Part shown: positions 27,115-36,789 of the stretch, one piece after another
How the letters are laid out: the number at the start of each line of letters is the position of its first letter
How positions within the stretch are numbered: the stretch's first letter is position 1
NCBI GenBank assembly: GCA_022447185.1
Contig: JAKVAY010000036.1
Coordinates: 107,139-171,138 of the forward strand
Reading direction: 5' to 3'
Length of the DNA: 64,000 nt
Source of the DNA: Fuerstiella sp.
GTDB taxonomy: Bacteria > Planctomycetota > Planctomycetia > Planctomycetales > Planctomycetaceae
Position numbers and translations under genes: made by a program
Notes under the pieces: model-generated
What the model was told of the DNA's origin: nothing
Database searches by the model: none
What the model saw: the letters and a program-made list of their open reading frames with translations, nothing else

Positions 27115-28098
27115 TTAAAAACTCACAGGTTTTGGCAATGTAATCAGATGCACCGTTTCTTCCCCAAAGCTGAGTTGCTCGGCAGTTTGGAGTTCCTTAG
27201 AGAAAAATGCAAGATTCCACAGTCTCACCCATACGATTGCCGATGCGCAAAGAACCATGATGCCAAATCCCAGTCGCAGTTGCCGGCCCTGCAGACGCAT
27301 GCCGAATTCTGCGCCAAGGCGTGCACCGACTGGTCCTGTGAACAGCAAAGCGATCGTGAGCCACAGATTCACGCGGTTGTCCAGGGCGTGCAGAACACAT
27401 GCCTGGCAGGAAGCAATCCAGACAATGACGACGGTCACTGTTGTTGCATCACGTACTTTCAGGCCAAGTAGATAGACGGTCGCAGGAATCAGGATCAATC
27501 CACCGCTCATACCAAGGAATCCCGAAAAACAGCCGACTCCAAATCCCAGCATCACCAACAGCGGGATGGAGTATTGTGAAGGAGTCAGATCCGGGATTTT
27601 AGCTATCGGACGTGTGTACCAGGTGGTAGCGACACCAGATAAAAATCTGTGCGAAGCTCGTGGAATGTGGGTGGTGCTGCGAAGTGACAAAAAAGCGATT
27701 CCAGTCATCAACAGTGAATAACAACTGAGTACGACCAGATCAACGGCCGGGATTCCCCGGCCAAACAACTTCACGTCCTGGATGGCTTCCAGATTCGTTA
27801 ACACTGCTGTACCTGCGAATACGCCTGCGAACAAACCGCCTGCCAGGATCAGTGGCAACTCAGTAAATCCAAGCGTGGGGCGTCGCGTGAGTAGCGCGGT
27901 AGTGGCCGGACCAATCGCGTAACAAGTGGTTGACCCGACTGCCACAGGCAAAGGAATTCCGAGAATCGTATTCAGCAGCGGAACCAGCAGAAATCCACCA
28001 CCGACACCGAACAGACCTGACAGGACTCCAACAAGCCCACCTGCAATCGCACTCAGCAGCAACGTTGATGCATTAAGTTCGGCCATAGGAGAACACAT
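27115..28098 (-). CDS. TSUP (TauE/SafE)-family membrane transporter
   Basis: 327 residues with about eight or nine membrane segments and the two repeats typical of TSUP proteins: ASTLLLSAIAGGLVGVLSGLFGVGGGFLLVP and, in the second half, LLVMLGFGVGCFSGFLGMSGGLILIPAT. The GxxxGxxGGG signatures are intact. Family members export or import small anions such as sulfite, sulfonates, sulfoacetate or thiosulfate. The substrate here cannot be read. Residues 160-190 form a loop (RFLSGVATTWYTRPI). It lies on the minus strand between the CpdA-like gene and manA; the gaps are moderate. Confidence 0.88.
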   Translation of the reverse strand: MCSPMAELNASTLLLSAIAGGLVGVLSGLFGVGGGFLLVPLLNTILGIPLPVAVGSTTCYAIGPATTALLTRRPTLGFTELPLILAGGLFAGVFAGTAVLTNLEAIQDVKLFGRGIPAVDLVVLSCYSLLMTGIAFLSLRSTTHIPRASHRFLSGVATTWYTRPIAKIPDLTPSQYSIPLLVMLGFGVGCFSGFLGMSGGLILIPATVYLLGLKVRDATTVTVVIVWIASCQACVLHALDNRVNLWLTIALLFTGPVGARLGAEFGMRLQGRQLRLGFGIMVLCASAIVWVRLWNLAFFSKELQTAEQLSFGEETVHLITLPKPVSF

Positions 28099-28152
28099 TG
28101 TTCATTTACCCAGAATGTCCGTCCGGTTCGAATGCAGAGGGCAAATTGCGAT

Positions 28153-28962
28153 TTAATCACATACGGGCGTGTGTTCGGCATGCGAAAGTCTGACAACGTA
28201 GGTTTCCAGCTGATTGTCACAAAGCTCGATGACGCGATAGCCCGGTGGATCATCAGCAAACTTCGCTTGTGTTCCACCTGGGGCGAACTGAAGTCCGGTT
28301 GAAGGGGTTGTCACGACGCGAGTTCTGCCAATTTGTCCGTTGAATTCATGATGTACATGTCCGCAACAAATCAACTGGACTGCAGGATGATTCCGCACCA
28401 CATCGACCAGTTCATTCCGATCGGTCAGTCCGATTGCATCCATCCAGTCGCTTCCAACATCAACAGCTGGGTGATGACAAAACAATACGCATGGCCTGTT
28501 GCCATGAACGGCAAGACGTTCATTGAGCCAGGCTGCCTGAGCCCCGCCAAATTGGCCGGGAACCTGACCCGGAGCGTGTGTGTCCAGCCCGGCCAGCAGC
28601 CAGGGTCCGCAATCCAGTGTGAACGTGATTCGGTCGTCGCCAGGAATGTCACCGGGATTTTGTTGTGCGATGACGTCGCCCAGGATGGTTCTCATAACAT
28701 CCCGGTCGTCATGGTTACCAGGAACAATGGCCAGCCGACCAAGCCAAGGTTTCAGAATCTGGCGGACCGCTTCGTAGCTTTCCGGACATTCATCATGTGT
28801 GTGATCACCCGTGACTATGACATAATCAAATTCACTCTCGCACTGCAGAACCGTGTCGACGACATCTTGCAACGTGAGACGCGTGGGAATACCTTTAAGG
28901 GTGGCCTCAGGGTCGCGGAACAGATGCAGGTCCGTCAGATGCAGAATTCGAAACTCAGTCAT
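28153..28962 (-). CDS. Metallophosphoesterase, CpdA-like
   Basis: 269-residue calcineurin-like phosphoesterase. All motifs of the dinuclear metal site are seen: LHLTDLHLF (D-x-H), VTGDHTHDECPES, VPGNHDDRDVM (GNHD), LFCHHPAVDVG, and CGHVHHEFNG (GHxH). Length and layout match the class III cAMP phosphodiesterases (CpdA). The natural substrate could also be another cyclic nucleotide or phosphodiester, so I give no gene symbol. It is divergent from the 29157 gene and precedes the TSUP gene by about 50 bases, with which it could share a transcript. Confidence 0.85.
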   Translation of the reverse strand: MTEFRILHLTDLHLFRDPEATLKGIPTRLTLQDVVDTVLQCESEFDYVIVTGDHTHDECPESYEAVRQILKPWLGRLAIVPGNHDDRDVMRTILGDVIAQQNPGDIPGDDRITFTLDCGPWLLAGLDTHAPGQVPGQFGGAQAAWLNERLAVHGNRPCVLFCHHPAVDVGSDWMDAIGLTDRNELVDVVRNHPAVQLICCGHVHHEFNGQIGRTRVVTTPSTGLQFAPGGTQAKFADDPPGYRVIELCDNQLETYVVRLSHAEHTPVCD

Positions 28963-29156
28963 GGATCATCTGCTCGAATCAGGACGTGACATTCATAGAC
29001 CCGAAAACCAGTCACTGACAGTCCCAGAACTGTCAGGATTTGAGTTTTGTCTGCGAATAACGGGAATTTGGGAACTCAATAGCCATTAAAAGACTCTGAT
29101 TCATTGAAACTTCTGCGGGCCTCGTGTGCGCCAGCATCCACAATTACTGAACAAAA

Positions 29157-30179
29157 ATGACGTCAGACAGTCAAGACAATCCCGAAGAACTGCTATCCGC
29201 CCAATTTGATGGTGAATTTACCGGAGATTTGAACGCATCAGACGAACTCAAATTAAAGCTGGAGAATGAATGGACTGTTGTGCGAACACAAATTCAGTCG
29301 TTGCCGGTGAAGTCCGTCGACTTGGTCCAGACTGTTAACAGCGACTTCGGTCACGTTTCGCGACCTAAATCCATCAAGCAGCGTCGATCGTGGAATGCAT
29401 GGGTGACGATGGGATCTGGTGTTGCAGCGATTGTCGTGATGTTTGGGTACATCGCACTTCAATTGATGCAGTCCGTCGATTCCAATCGCAGGTCGGTTAA
29501 CGTCGTCGAGTTTCGGAAAACACTGAGTGAACTGAGTAAGCATCATCCGGATTCCGCGAGTTGCAACCTTGTTGTGGTAAATATTGCCGATGATGCCGGC
29601 GTTGAGGCAAGCGTTCGTGAGATGCTGGGGGCCGCCGAGCAGCGTGGTGCGGAGATCACGTCACTGCACTCTGAAGTTGATGGTGGCGCAGAGTATTCTG
29701 CCGGGTTCCTGATGACGGCCGGTAGTGAGTCCCAAGTCGTCCTGGATTCGCTGGCCGACCAGCAAGAAAGGCTGGAATTGAATCCCGAAAACATCGATGG
29801 TCGTAGTCAGGAAGAAATCAGAGCAATGTTTCTGGCGGCAATGAGGGTGCCGACAAAGTCCGACAAAGTATTTGGTGTCATGTATGTGGTTGACGAATCG
29901 GAACTGAAAATTTTCATGGAGCCACTACCGTCAGACGTGCGTCAGCCCTCTCGTTCTCGATCAGTCGCATTGCCAAAGTCCAAAGACGTTGCATTCGACG
30001 GCGTCCCGCCGGAGGCAGTTCAGAATTCATTCGCAGTCACAACATCCGGGGAATTTCCCTCGACGATGCCGCTGATTGTCATCTTTCGAAAGCGGGTTTC
30101 TGTTCGCGAAGTAACCCCGGATGCCGACCCGGAACAGGGACAGTTGTGGCGTGAGGGCCTTTTCGAGCCCGCCGTTTGA
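29157..30179 (+). CDS. Single-pass membrane protein with anti-sigma-like N-terminus
   Basis: 340 residues. The start of the protein (EELLSAQFDGEFTGDLNASD) resembles anti-sigma factors, which begin with a helical sigma-binding segment containing L-S-x-x-x-D-G-E-L; the zinc-binding HCxxC of ZAS domains is missing. A membrane helix follows at about 82-104 (WVTMGSGVAAIVVMFGYIAL), then an exported domain of about 235 residues with no known motif (SLHSEVDGGAEYSAG, VPTKSDKVFGVMYVVD). It could be a membrane regulator or an envelope protein. No sigma gene is adjacent. It is followed by a hairpin and a large secreted protein on the same strand. Confidence 0.6.
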   Translation: MTSDSQDNPEELLSAQFDGEFTGDLNASDELKLKLENEWTVVRTQIQSLPVKSVDLVQTVNSDFGHVSRPKSIKQRRSWNAWVTMGSGVAAIVVMFGYIALQLMQSVDSNRRSVNVVEFRKTLSELSKHHPDSASCNLVVVNIADDAGVEASVREMLGAAEQRGAEITSLHSEVDGGAEYSAGFLMTAGSESQVVLDSLADQQERLELNPENIDGRSQEEIRAMFLAAMRVPTKSDKVFGVMYVVDESELKIFMEPLPSDVRQPSRSRSVALPKSKDVAFDGVPPEAVQNSFAVTTSGEFPSTMPLIVIFRKRVSVREVTPDADPEQGQLWREGLFEPAV

Positions 30180-30343
30180 GGACTGGAGAGACCTCCGACA
30201 GCAGCCCTCATCGATTTCTGGGAGCTGCAAAATTCAAGAAATTCCCTGCAACCGAAGCCTTGTGTCCCGAACGACGGAACTGGCCTGACTGTCAACCCGT
30301 TTCTGTCAATTAGCCAAGTCCATATGGCGAATGAAGTGGTGGT

Positions 30344-30364
30344 GAGACAGGCTTTACCTGTCTC
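30344..30364. repeat. 8-bp hairpin between two envelope genes
   Basis: GAGACAGG (30344-30351) pairs with CCTGTCTC (30357-30364) around a 5-base loop. No T-run follows. A possible promoter (TTTACC, 18 bases, TAGAAT) overlaps its right arm, 55-70 bases before the next gene's start; this is weak. Confidence 0.4.
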
Positions 30365-30442
30365 GTGATCGTGGAATAGAATTGGGACGGTAAGGTTTTG
30401 GCATGCAGCGCAGTTTGCGCAGACAGGAAATACTGCATCGTT

Positions 30443-32164
30443 ATGAACAGAATCCCACTCATACTCGTGCTGGTACTGATGACGACGGCGACATGTTGCG
30501 AGACGTGTGCCCAGAACAATCAGCCTCAAATTACCATAGCTCATCCAGGGGTCACAGACCTCACAGCAGATTTGCTGTCGCTTACAAGACTCGCTCCGCC
30601 GGACGAGCAGCAATATGGAGAAGAGCTGGAGGCGTTTCTTCAGGATATTTCAATCGGCATGGCTGTTTCCAAACCGATTCGTATCGATGCGTTGGCTGCT
30701 TCCGGAACGGTCAGTTATCTGATCTGGATCGCATATGAAGACCAGGATGAATTCCTTCTGAACCTGGAATCCATTGGTTTCCCCGCTTTTCAACAGGCCA
30801 GTCCTCCCGGTTTTTTTCTGCTCGACGCCGGCCCCGACAAAGGGTGGCTTCAATTCTTAAAAAACTCGAACTATGCAGCTTTGGCACTCAGCACTCCGGA
30901 TACCCACGACGTTGTGATGCAGTATGTTCTGGAGGCAGATGACCCGGCACCGGCATTTGTAAAGCTCGAAAAGGACGGTGCCTCGGCTCTGTTGACACTG
31001 CACAACACAGAAAGAAGTGACGACAGCCAGGTCAGTCGCCGCGATGTTTTTCAGGTATTGCGGGAAAAGGAACTCAAAGCTGTGCAGCAGCGACCATCCG
31101 AGTCAACCAGTAAGTTCGAACTCCGTAAAGACGCCTGGTCGATTTTTTATGATGAGCTGGAGCGCCTTTATGTCGAAGCTGCTGAATTTAATCTCTGGAG
31201 CGATCTGAATCAAAAGGAATCCACGCTGTCGATCTCGTTTGATTCTGTCGGAATTCCAAAGACTTCAATGGCAGAATCAATTGCAGAATTTGGTCAGGTT
31301 CCGGACGCGTTCGCTGAAATTCAGCCGATAGCAGAAAATGTTCTGTCCGGCCGAATGAATGTTTCAATCGACTGTCAGCGTCAAACGAATGCCAATGAAT
31401 TCCTGGATTTGCTCACCATTGACGTACACAACCGCATCAACAATTCGACGACACTCAAGGATACAGAAAAACAGGCGACCCGCGTCATCTATGATGACGT
31501 AGCCACGCTTTTTCGTGAGGGCTTCGCAAGTGGAAATGTCAACGGTTTCGTGGAAGGCACTCACAACGGGACTGACTTTACGATCGTCGGCGCAGTGTCA
31601 TCGCCTGAATCCGCCTCACTGACTGAAACTCTGAAACAGCTGCCCCTGGCCCGATCGGGCAATTCCGTGGATCAAAACTTTGCCTCAGCCGGTGGTATCA
31701 CAATCCATAAGATCCAACTGGCCAAAGGTTTTATCGAACTGGCGGATGATTTGTTTGGTGTTGGGAGTGACTTCTACGTGGGTGTGGGCCACGATCAGAT
31801 CTGGCTGGCGACCGGCCCGGGTTCCCCTGAATTGATGCAGAGCAAGATTGAAGAATTGGGCAGTGCCCGGCAGTCCGAGATGGTCCTCAGCGTGGACATC
31901 GGGCTGTCACCGTGGATCAATCGACTCCATGAACTGGCGGATCAGCGTCCGATTCCTGCCGCTGTGGAAGACCGGGCGGTATGGCGTGAGAATCTGCTTC
32001 GACTGAAACAGTTGTCCGCTGCACTGGGCACAGCGGATCATGTGAATATGTCGGTCAACAGTTCCGACGGAAACTTTTCGGGAACGGTGCAGATGAACAA
32101 AGGGATCCTGAGATTCTTTGGGCGCCGAATCGCCCTGCTGACGAAAGAAATCCTCGATCTCTGA
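30443..32164 (+). CDS. Large secreted protein, unknown function
   Basis: 573 residues from the ATG at 30443, chosen because it opens a signal peptide (IPLILVLVLMTTATCCETCA). The mature protein has no recognised motif. It alternates beta and helical stretches (LTADLLSLTRL, VSYLIWIAYEDQDEFLLNLE, FEDVATLFREGFASG-like segments) and is acidic and cysteine-poor after the signal. It contains a repeated style of segment ending in Leu-Pro-Leu. The downstream gene is scpB, which is unrelated in function. I do not recognise the family; it is probably exported to the periplasm or beyond. Confidence 0.65.
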   Translation: MNRIPLILVLVLMTTATCCETCAQNNQPQITIAHPGVTDLTADLLSLTRLAPPDEQQYGEELEAFLQDISIGMAVSKPIRIDALAASGTVSYLIWIAYEDQDEFLLNLESIGFPAFQQASPPGFFLLDAGPDKGWLQFLKNSNYAALALSTPDTHDVVMQYVLEADDPAPAFVKLEKDGASALLTLHNTERSDDSQVSRRDVFQVLREKELKAVQQRPSESTSKFELRKDAWSIFYDELERLYVEAAEFNLWSDLNQKESTLSISFDSVGIPKTSMAESIAEFGQVPDAFAEIQPIAENVLSGRMNVSIDCQRQTNANEFLDLLTIDVHNRINNSTTLKDTEKQATRVIYDDVATLFREGFASGNVNGFVEGTHNGTDFTIVGAVSSPESASLTETLKQLPLARSGNSVDQNFASAGGITIHKIQLAKGFIELADDLFGVGSDFYVGVGHDQIWLATGPGSPELMQSKIEELGSARQSEMVLSVDIGLSPWINRLHELADQRPIPAAVEDRAVWRENLLRLKQLSAALGTADHVNMSVNSSDGNFSGTVQMNKGILRFFGRRIALLTKEILDL

Positions 32165-32235
32165 AAAGCTCCCGGTGAGTTTCATTTCCGGGTAACGACA
32201 CATCTTCTGTTAAGGACAAATCGCGAAGGTCAGGG

Positions 32236-33027
32236 ATGTCCGAAGACTCAAAACGCGAAAAATTGACATTGGAAGATTCCGGTGAGGCCGCTGGCGATAT
32301 CGAACTGGCATACCGTGAAGCCATGGCAGCGCTGGATGAAGCAGAAATCCAGGTCGGAAACGCGTTCAGCGATATTGTCGACGAAACCGAAGACGCCTCG
32401 GAACATCAAGAGCAGGCGTTCGTATCGATCGGAGAAAACCTCGCCCGTGATTTGCAGACGGACACAGGTGATGATGTATCGATCAAAGCCGCGTCAGACG
32501 AACGTGTCACTGCACGAGAAGTTATTGAAGCCGCGCTGTTCGTGGGTGGTGACGTATCACTCACGGCTCGCCGTTTGGCAGGATTCATCGGGAGTGATGT
32601 CGAATCGGGCGCAGCAGTCAGGATTATTGATCAGCTCAATCAGGATTATTCCCGGGACAACCGGCCTTATGAAATCCAGCTTCGTGAGGGGGGATTTCAA
32701 CTGCAGCTGCGAGAAGGGTTCGCGCGACTTCAAAGCCAGGTGTATGGCACGGGGCCAAGAAAAACTCGGCTGGCACCGGACGTTCTTGAAATGCTCGCAT
32801 TTGTGGCCTGGAATCAACCCGTCGACGCCGCAGATTTGTCGGCAACGGGTCGGACAAAACCGATGACGGCTGTTCGTCAGCTAATCCGGCTTCAACTTCT
32901 TGAAGTTGAACGCACAGGCAGCACGCGGTCGGATGTCGCTTATCGTACGACGAGGCAATTTCTCGAACTCTTCAACCTGAAGAGTCTGGACGATCTGCCA
33001 CAGGCTGACATCTTTGCCTTCAAATAG
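32236..33027 (+). CDS. scpB: Segregation and condensation protein B-like
   Basis: Partner of SMC and ScpA in chromosome condensation. 263 residues; the C-terminal two-thirds has the two winged-helix domains: VIEAALFVGGDVSLTARRLA, a basic middle (YEIQLREGGFQLQLREGFAR), and LAPDVLEMLAFVAWNQPVDA followed by VRQLIRLQLLEVE and a final YRTTRQFLELFNLKSLDDLP. About 90 residues at the N-terminus are an acidic, probably disordered extension absent from ordinary ScpB. No scpA gene is adjacent, whereas scpA usually sits beside scpB. The assignment is strong for the core but I cannot confirm the partner. Confidence 0.88.
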   Translation: MSEDSKREKLTLEDSGEAAGDIELAYREAMAALDEAEIQVGNAFSDIVDETEDASEHQEQAFVSIGENLARDLQTDTGDDVSIKAASDERVTAREVIEAALFVGGDVSLTARRLAGFIGSDVESGAAVRIIDQLNQDYSRDNRPYEIQLREGGFQLQLREGFARLQSQVYGTGPRKTRLAPDVLEMLAFVAWNQPVDAADLSATGRTKPMTAVRQLIRLQLLEVERTGSTRSDVAYRTTRQFLELFNLKSLDDLPQADIFAFK

Positions 33028-33057
33028 AATTTCGGGCCCCGTCAACCGTAACACGTG

Positions 33058-33300
33058 TTAATCTGCAGCCGCTTCAGATCTCTCAGCTCTTCGCTTTTCA
33101 GCGGCTGCTTCGCGTTCTTCAAGCTGACCAATTGCGATCAGACGTCGCTTCAGTTGTCGAACGTCCGCGTCCAGCGATCGCCACTTGGCATTTTTCGTCC
33201 GCGCCTTTTCTTCCACCTTTTCAGCATCCAGTTGATTCACCCACTGAGACAGACTCTCCTGGGCAAGTTTAAGCTGGCGTTCTACGCGTTGACGGTCCAT
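33058..33300 (-). CDS. Small charged helical protein
   Basis: 80 residues, almost entirely predicted helix, with high Arg, Lys and Glu content (QRVERQLKLAQESLSQWVNQ, then KVEEKARTKNAKWRSLDADV) and a C-terminal AAAEKRRAERSEAAAD. It looks like a coiled-coil adaptor or DNA/RNA-associated peptide. No signal peptide. It is on the opposite strand to both neighbours (scpB and hisN). The length and the coiled-coil make it credible as a real gene, but no family is recognised. 33301-33598 shows no gene. Confidence 0.5.
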   Translation of the reverse strand: MDRQRVERQLKLAQESLSQWVNQLDAEKVEEKARTKNAKWRSLDADVRQLKRRLIAIGQLEEREAAAEKRRAERSEAAAD

Positions 33301-33598
33301 GAGACAATACGGTCACTTATGAGGAAAGTAACATCCGGCCGAACCGGATTCATTAGGACTGAGCATTGTGACAGGCAATCGTTGATTCTTCAACGCGAAA
33401 TGGCATGGATCCCGTGGGGATCGAACATTGATTTTGTAATATCGCCGGGAAGTCACTAACGTCATCCTGGAATTCGCGGTTGCGGACTTCGTACCCACTA
33501 ACCCATCTGGAAAATCCGGGACTGCTTCCGGCAGAAGCTTCGAACGCCCGCCAGTTTCTGCAAAATCGGTCTTTTTTCCTGCAACGTGAACTCAAACG

Positions 33599-34408
33599 AT
33601 GTCACAGCACTCCTCTCGTCTTGAATTCGCTCTCCACTGCAGTACTGACGCCGGCCGTCTGATTATGAAACATTATCAGTCGCAAAAATTGGGTGTCGAA
33701 TCGAAGTCCGATAATTCTCCAGTGACCGTGGCCGACCGAGGAGCTGAACAGTTAATCCGACGGCAACTGGCAGAGCAGTTCCCGGAGGACGGAATTCTGG
33801 GGGAAGAATTCGACGACGTTCCGTCGTCTTCCGGGTACCGCTGGGTGCTGGATCCAATTGATGGAACCAAGCCCTTTATTTATGGAGTTCCTCTGTTTGG
33901 GACACTCATCGGTCTTGAATTCAACAACCGAATGGTGGTCGGTGTCTGTCGTTTGCCAGCCCTGAACGAGGTGATCTACGCGGAAGAAGGTGCCGGGGCA
34001 TGGTGGAAAATCGCTGACCAGACACCTCGGAGAGCCCGGGTCTCCGCTTTGTCCAGGCTAAGTGATGCTCGTCTGATGATGACGGAACCAAGTTATACTG
34101 TTCAGTGTGGCCGGCAACAGATCTTCGACAACCTGCTGAAGATTGTCCGATTGGCACGCGGCTGGGGAGACTGCTATGGCCATATGCTGGTAGCCACGGG
34201 ACGGGCTGATATCGCGCTGGATCCGGCGATGTCCCCGTGGGACATCGCCGCGTTGATACCCATTCTGCGAGAAGCCGGCGGCAGCTGTACAGACTGGAAA
34301 TTCGAAGAAAATATTTTCGGCGGTGACGGTGTTTCATGTGTACCGGGATTAATCGACGAACTGCGTGACCTGCTGAAAGATGCACCACCCGTCAGAGACA
34401 TCTCCTGA
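33599..34408 (+). CDS. hisN: Histidinol-phosphatase, inositol monophosphatase family
   Basis: Mg-dependent phosphatase of the inositol-phosphatase superfamily. 269 residues. Seen: GEEFDDV (metal-binding Glu), LDPIDGTKPFIYGVPLFGTL (DPIDGT), and RADIALDPAMSPWDIAALIP (WD motif). The combination GWGDCYGHMLVATGRAD is characteristic of HisN-type histidinol-phosphatases of the C. glutamicum kind, so histidine biosynthesis is most likely. Other phosphate esters as substrate cannot be excluded. It stands alone on the plus strand. Confidence 0.85.
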   Translation: MSQHSSRLEFALHCSTDAGRLIMKHYQSQKLGVESKSDNSPVTVADRGAEQLIRRQLAEQFPEDGILGEEFDDVPSSSGYRWVLDPIDGTKPFIYGVPLFGTLIGLEFNNRMVVGVCRLPALNEVIYAEEGAGAWWKIADQTPRRARVSALSRLSDARLMMTEPSYTVQCGRQQIFDNLLKIVRLARGWGDCYGHMLVATGRADIALDPAMSPWDIAALIPILREAGGSCTDWKFEENIFGGDGVSCVPGLIDELRDLLKDAPPVRDIS

Positions 34409-34697
34409 TGCCAATCAACTCATTGCTCATCCGGCTGGGCAATGCTGGTCGTCAGTTGAAATGAGATTCACAGAACGCCGTCTCGACGAGGAACCTCTCA
34501 CAACTCCAGATCGGACAATCCGGTCTTCGACTGAGAGTTTGGCCAGGCGGGGAAGTCCATGTCGACCTGCCCGACATTCGAAAACCACAACCACCCACAT
34601 CACCGAGAAGCCGGGTCCCGTTTCGCTGAAAGATTCAGCTTAGCGAAACAGCGAGGAGATTCGAGATCGGTTCCAGTCGTTTATTGTTTTGCTGTGC

Positions 34698-35465
34698 CTA
34701 ACCAGGAATCATCACTCGTCCACCACTGGCAACGACCGTCTGTCCCGTCATGAAGCTGGACTCATCACTCAGCAGAAAGCGAATGACCGAAGCAATCTCG
34801 TCCGGTTGCCCCTTGCGCCCCATCGGGGTCGCATTCACAATCATTTCATGAGCCTCAGGCGACAGAGTGTAAGCCATGTCAGTTTCGATCAGGCCGGGGC
34901 AGATGCAGTTGACACGAAGATTGTGTTTGGCCCAGCCCTGAGCCATGCACCGAGTCATCGCGATCACAGCGGCCTTCGATGCTGAGTAATGCACCTGATT
35001 CTCCCGTTCACGCAATGCGGCTATTGAGGAGATCAGCACGATGCGTCCGAACTCACGTCCAATCATTTCATCCTTTAATGCATAAACCATGTTGAAGGTG
35101 CCGTCCAGGTTGACATCCATCGTTTTCCGCCACGTTTCCCACGTTACGTCTGTTGCATGTTCAACAATACTGATACCGGCCGAGTGGACCAGCATGTCAA
35201 CAGGACCAAAAGCGTCACGTGTCTTCAGGGCAATGCTGGCCGCTTCCTGCGGAATCGCAACATTCCCCTGAACAGCCAGGGCGACTCCACCGTTGGATTC
35301 AATCTCAGCAACGGTGGCCTGGGCTTTCGATTCATCAGACACATAATTGACAGCGACACGGGCTCCTTCACTTGCCAGCCGCAGGCTGGCAGCCTTGCCA
35401 ATTCCCCTTGAACCACCGGTGATCAGGATGGTACGGTCTGAAAACACAGGGTCTCTGTCGGCCAT
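34698..35465 (-). CDS. Short-chain dehydrogenase, FabG-like
   Basis: 255-residue NAD(P)-dependent oxidoreductase. The cofactor motif is intact (ILITGGSRGIGKAASLRLAS), with NNAG-like DMLVHSAGIS, a catalytic Ser in VLISSIAALRE, and YSASKAAVIAMTR (Tyr-xxx-Lys). The closing stretch RVNCICPGLIETDM and GRKGQPDEIASVIRFLLSDE are typical of 3-oxoacyl-ACP reductases. The true substrate may differ because the class is broad; no fatty-acid genes are adjacent. A single start at 35465 fits. Confidence 0.85.
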   Translation of the reverse strand: MADRDPVFSDRTILITGGSRGIGKAASLRLASEGARVAVNYVSDESKAQATVAEIESNGGVALAVQGNVAIPQEAASIALKTRDAFGPVDMLVHSAGISIVEHATDVTWETWRKTMDVNLDGTFNMVYALKDEMIGREFGRIVLISSIAALRERENQVHYSASKAAVIAMTRCMAQGWAKHNLRVNCICPGLIETDMAYTLSPEAHEMIVNATPMGRKGQPDEIASVIRFLLSDESSFMTGQTVVASGGRVMIPG

Positions 35466-35895
35466 GTCAAGATTCCTGACTGGATTATCTGTTCGAACGT
35501 GTCAGAGACGCGAAATCCTGGTGACGCTGCGATTGGTTCCGCACCTCGTTCTCAAGACATCCTGGCTGGTTTTCGGTGCAATCTCAACAGACCCGTTCAT
35601 CCGAAAGGACCGTGACTCCTTGACATCCTCTTACCGATTTCGGTGAAGGCTTGGATTGAAATTGTGATTGTGCTGCAATGAAGAAACTACACTGGTTCGC
35701 CGATTTCCCATGAATCTGGCCATCCGCAATGGCATAGTCGGCATCCTGTGTTGGCACAACGAATTTTAAGGAAGCTTCATGTCACCCGGGCGGTAATTGA
35801 GGCATGTGTCGCTGGAATCCTTTACCACGTGCAATAGCCTTTCAGCCCGGTACAGTCCGAATGTCAATTCCGTCGAACACTCTGGATCTGTCAGG
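35466..35895. other. Intergenic stretch, no gene seen
   Basis: About 430 bases between two divergent genes. It should hold both promoters, but no clear sigma70 pair or repeat stands out. The frame upstream of the SprT-like gene could be read from a TTG at 35797, but that part has no family likeness. Confidence 0.4.
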
Positions 35896-36669
35896 ATGTC
35901 AGCTTCGAAGAGAGACCTCCGATTGATGCTCAAACGTCTGAGTGTGACTGCAGACGAACGAACGTGCATCAACCGAACAATTGTGGGTCGGCTCCTGCAG
36001 GACTCGCCCCACGTTCAGCTCCCCAACTTCACGACGATTTCCGGCACCGACGTCCGTTGTCTTTTTGACCATTATGACGAACTGTATTTTGGCAGTTGGC
36101 TCCGGCGTGCCCTCGGTGTCATACCGCTCGAATTTCGTGTATCGCCACGCATGACTCGAGCTGGTGGCAAAACCGGTTTCTGGCGTAAAGATCGCAATTC
36201 ACCGATTGAACGATTTGAAATCGCGATCTCATCAACGCTGCTGGCTCAGACGTTTTCGGACGACCAGGCAGACCGTACCATTCGGGTGACCGGTTTGGTG
36301 TGTCGAACACGGCTGGACGCACTGATGCGAATCATGGAACACGAACTGGTCCATCTTGCGGAGTTGCTTTGCTGGGATTCTTCCAGCTGCAGTCAGGATC
36401 GATTTCAGTCGATCGCATGGCGGGCATTTGGTCATACCGATCACCGCCACGCACTGATCACTCCACGAGAATCCGCCGCGGCAGTCGGAATACGTCCGGG
36501 AACCCACGTGCGCTTCGACTGTCATGGAAAATCGATGCACGGGTTTGTCAATCGTGTCACGAAGCGAGCGACCGTATTGGTGCACGCAGACGATGGTCAG
36601 CAATATTCGGACGGAAATACGTACCGGAAATATTATGTGCCAGTCGAGATGCTGGAGCCTGTTGATTAG
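35896..36669 (+). CDS. SprT-like metalloprotease-related protein
   Basis: 257 residues from the ATG at 35896. The zinc motif is MEHELVHLAELLCW (His149, Glu150, His153), in the usual place for SprT proteins after an N-terminal part with LFDHYDELYFGSWL. The family's third metal ligand is normally the His of an HG-xx-F segment; here the equivalent reads SQDRFQSIAW, with Ser166 in the His position, although His180, His183 and His185 follow. The last 55 residues look like a KOW-type beta barrel (GTHVRFDCHGKSMHGFVNRV and TVLVHADDGQ). A possible DNA- or RNA-associated protease; activity is uncertain. Confidence 0.75.
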   Translation: MSASKRDLRLMLKRLSVTADERTCINRTIVGRLLQDSPHVQLPNFTTISGTDVRCLFDHYDELYFGSWLRRALGVIPLEFRVSPRMTRAGGKTGFWRKDRNSPIERFEIAISSTLLAQTFSDDQADRTIRVTGLVCRTRLDALMRIMEHELVHLAELLCWDSSSCSQDRFQSIAWRAFGHTDHRHALITPRESAAAVGIRPGTHVRFDCHGKSMHGFVNRVTKRATVLVHADDGQQYSDGNTYRKYYVPVEMLEPVD

Positions 36670-36789
36670 GTGACGGTGATCCTGTTGCCGACAGTCGTTC
36701 GCTGCAGCCTGTTTTTTTCCGAAGCCACAGACACGCGGTGCCCCAAATCGATCAATTTCCAGAGAATTTCTGCACTGTTGGTCTCAACA

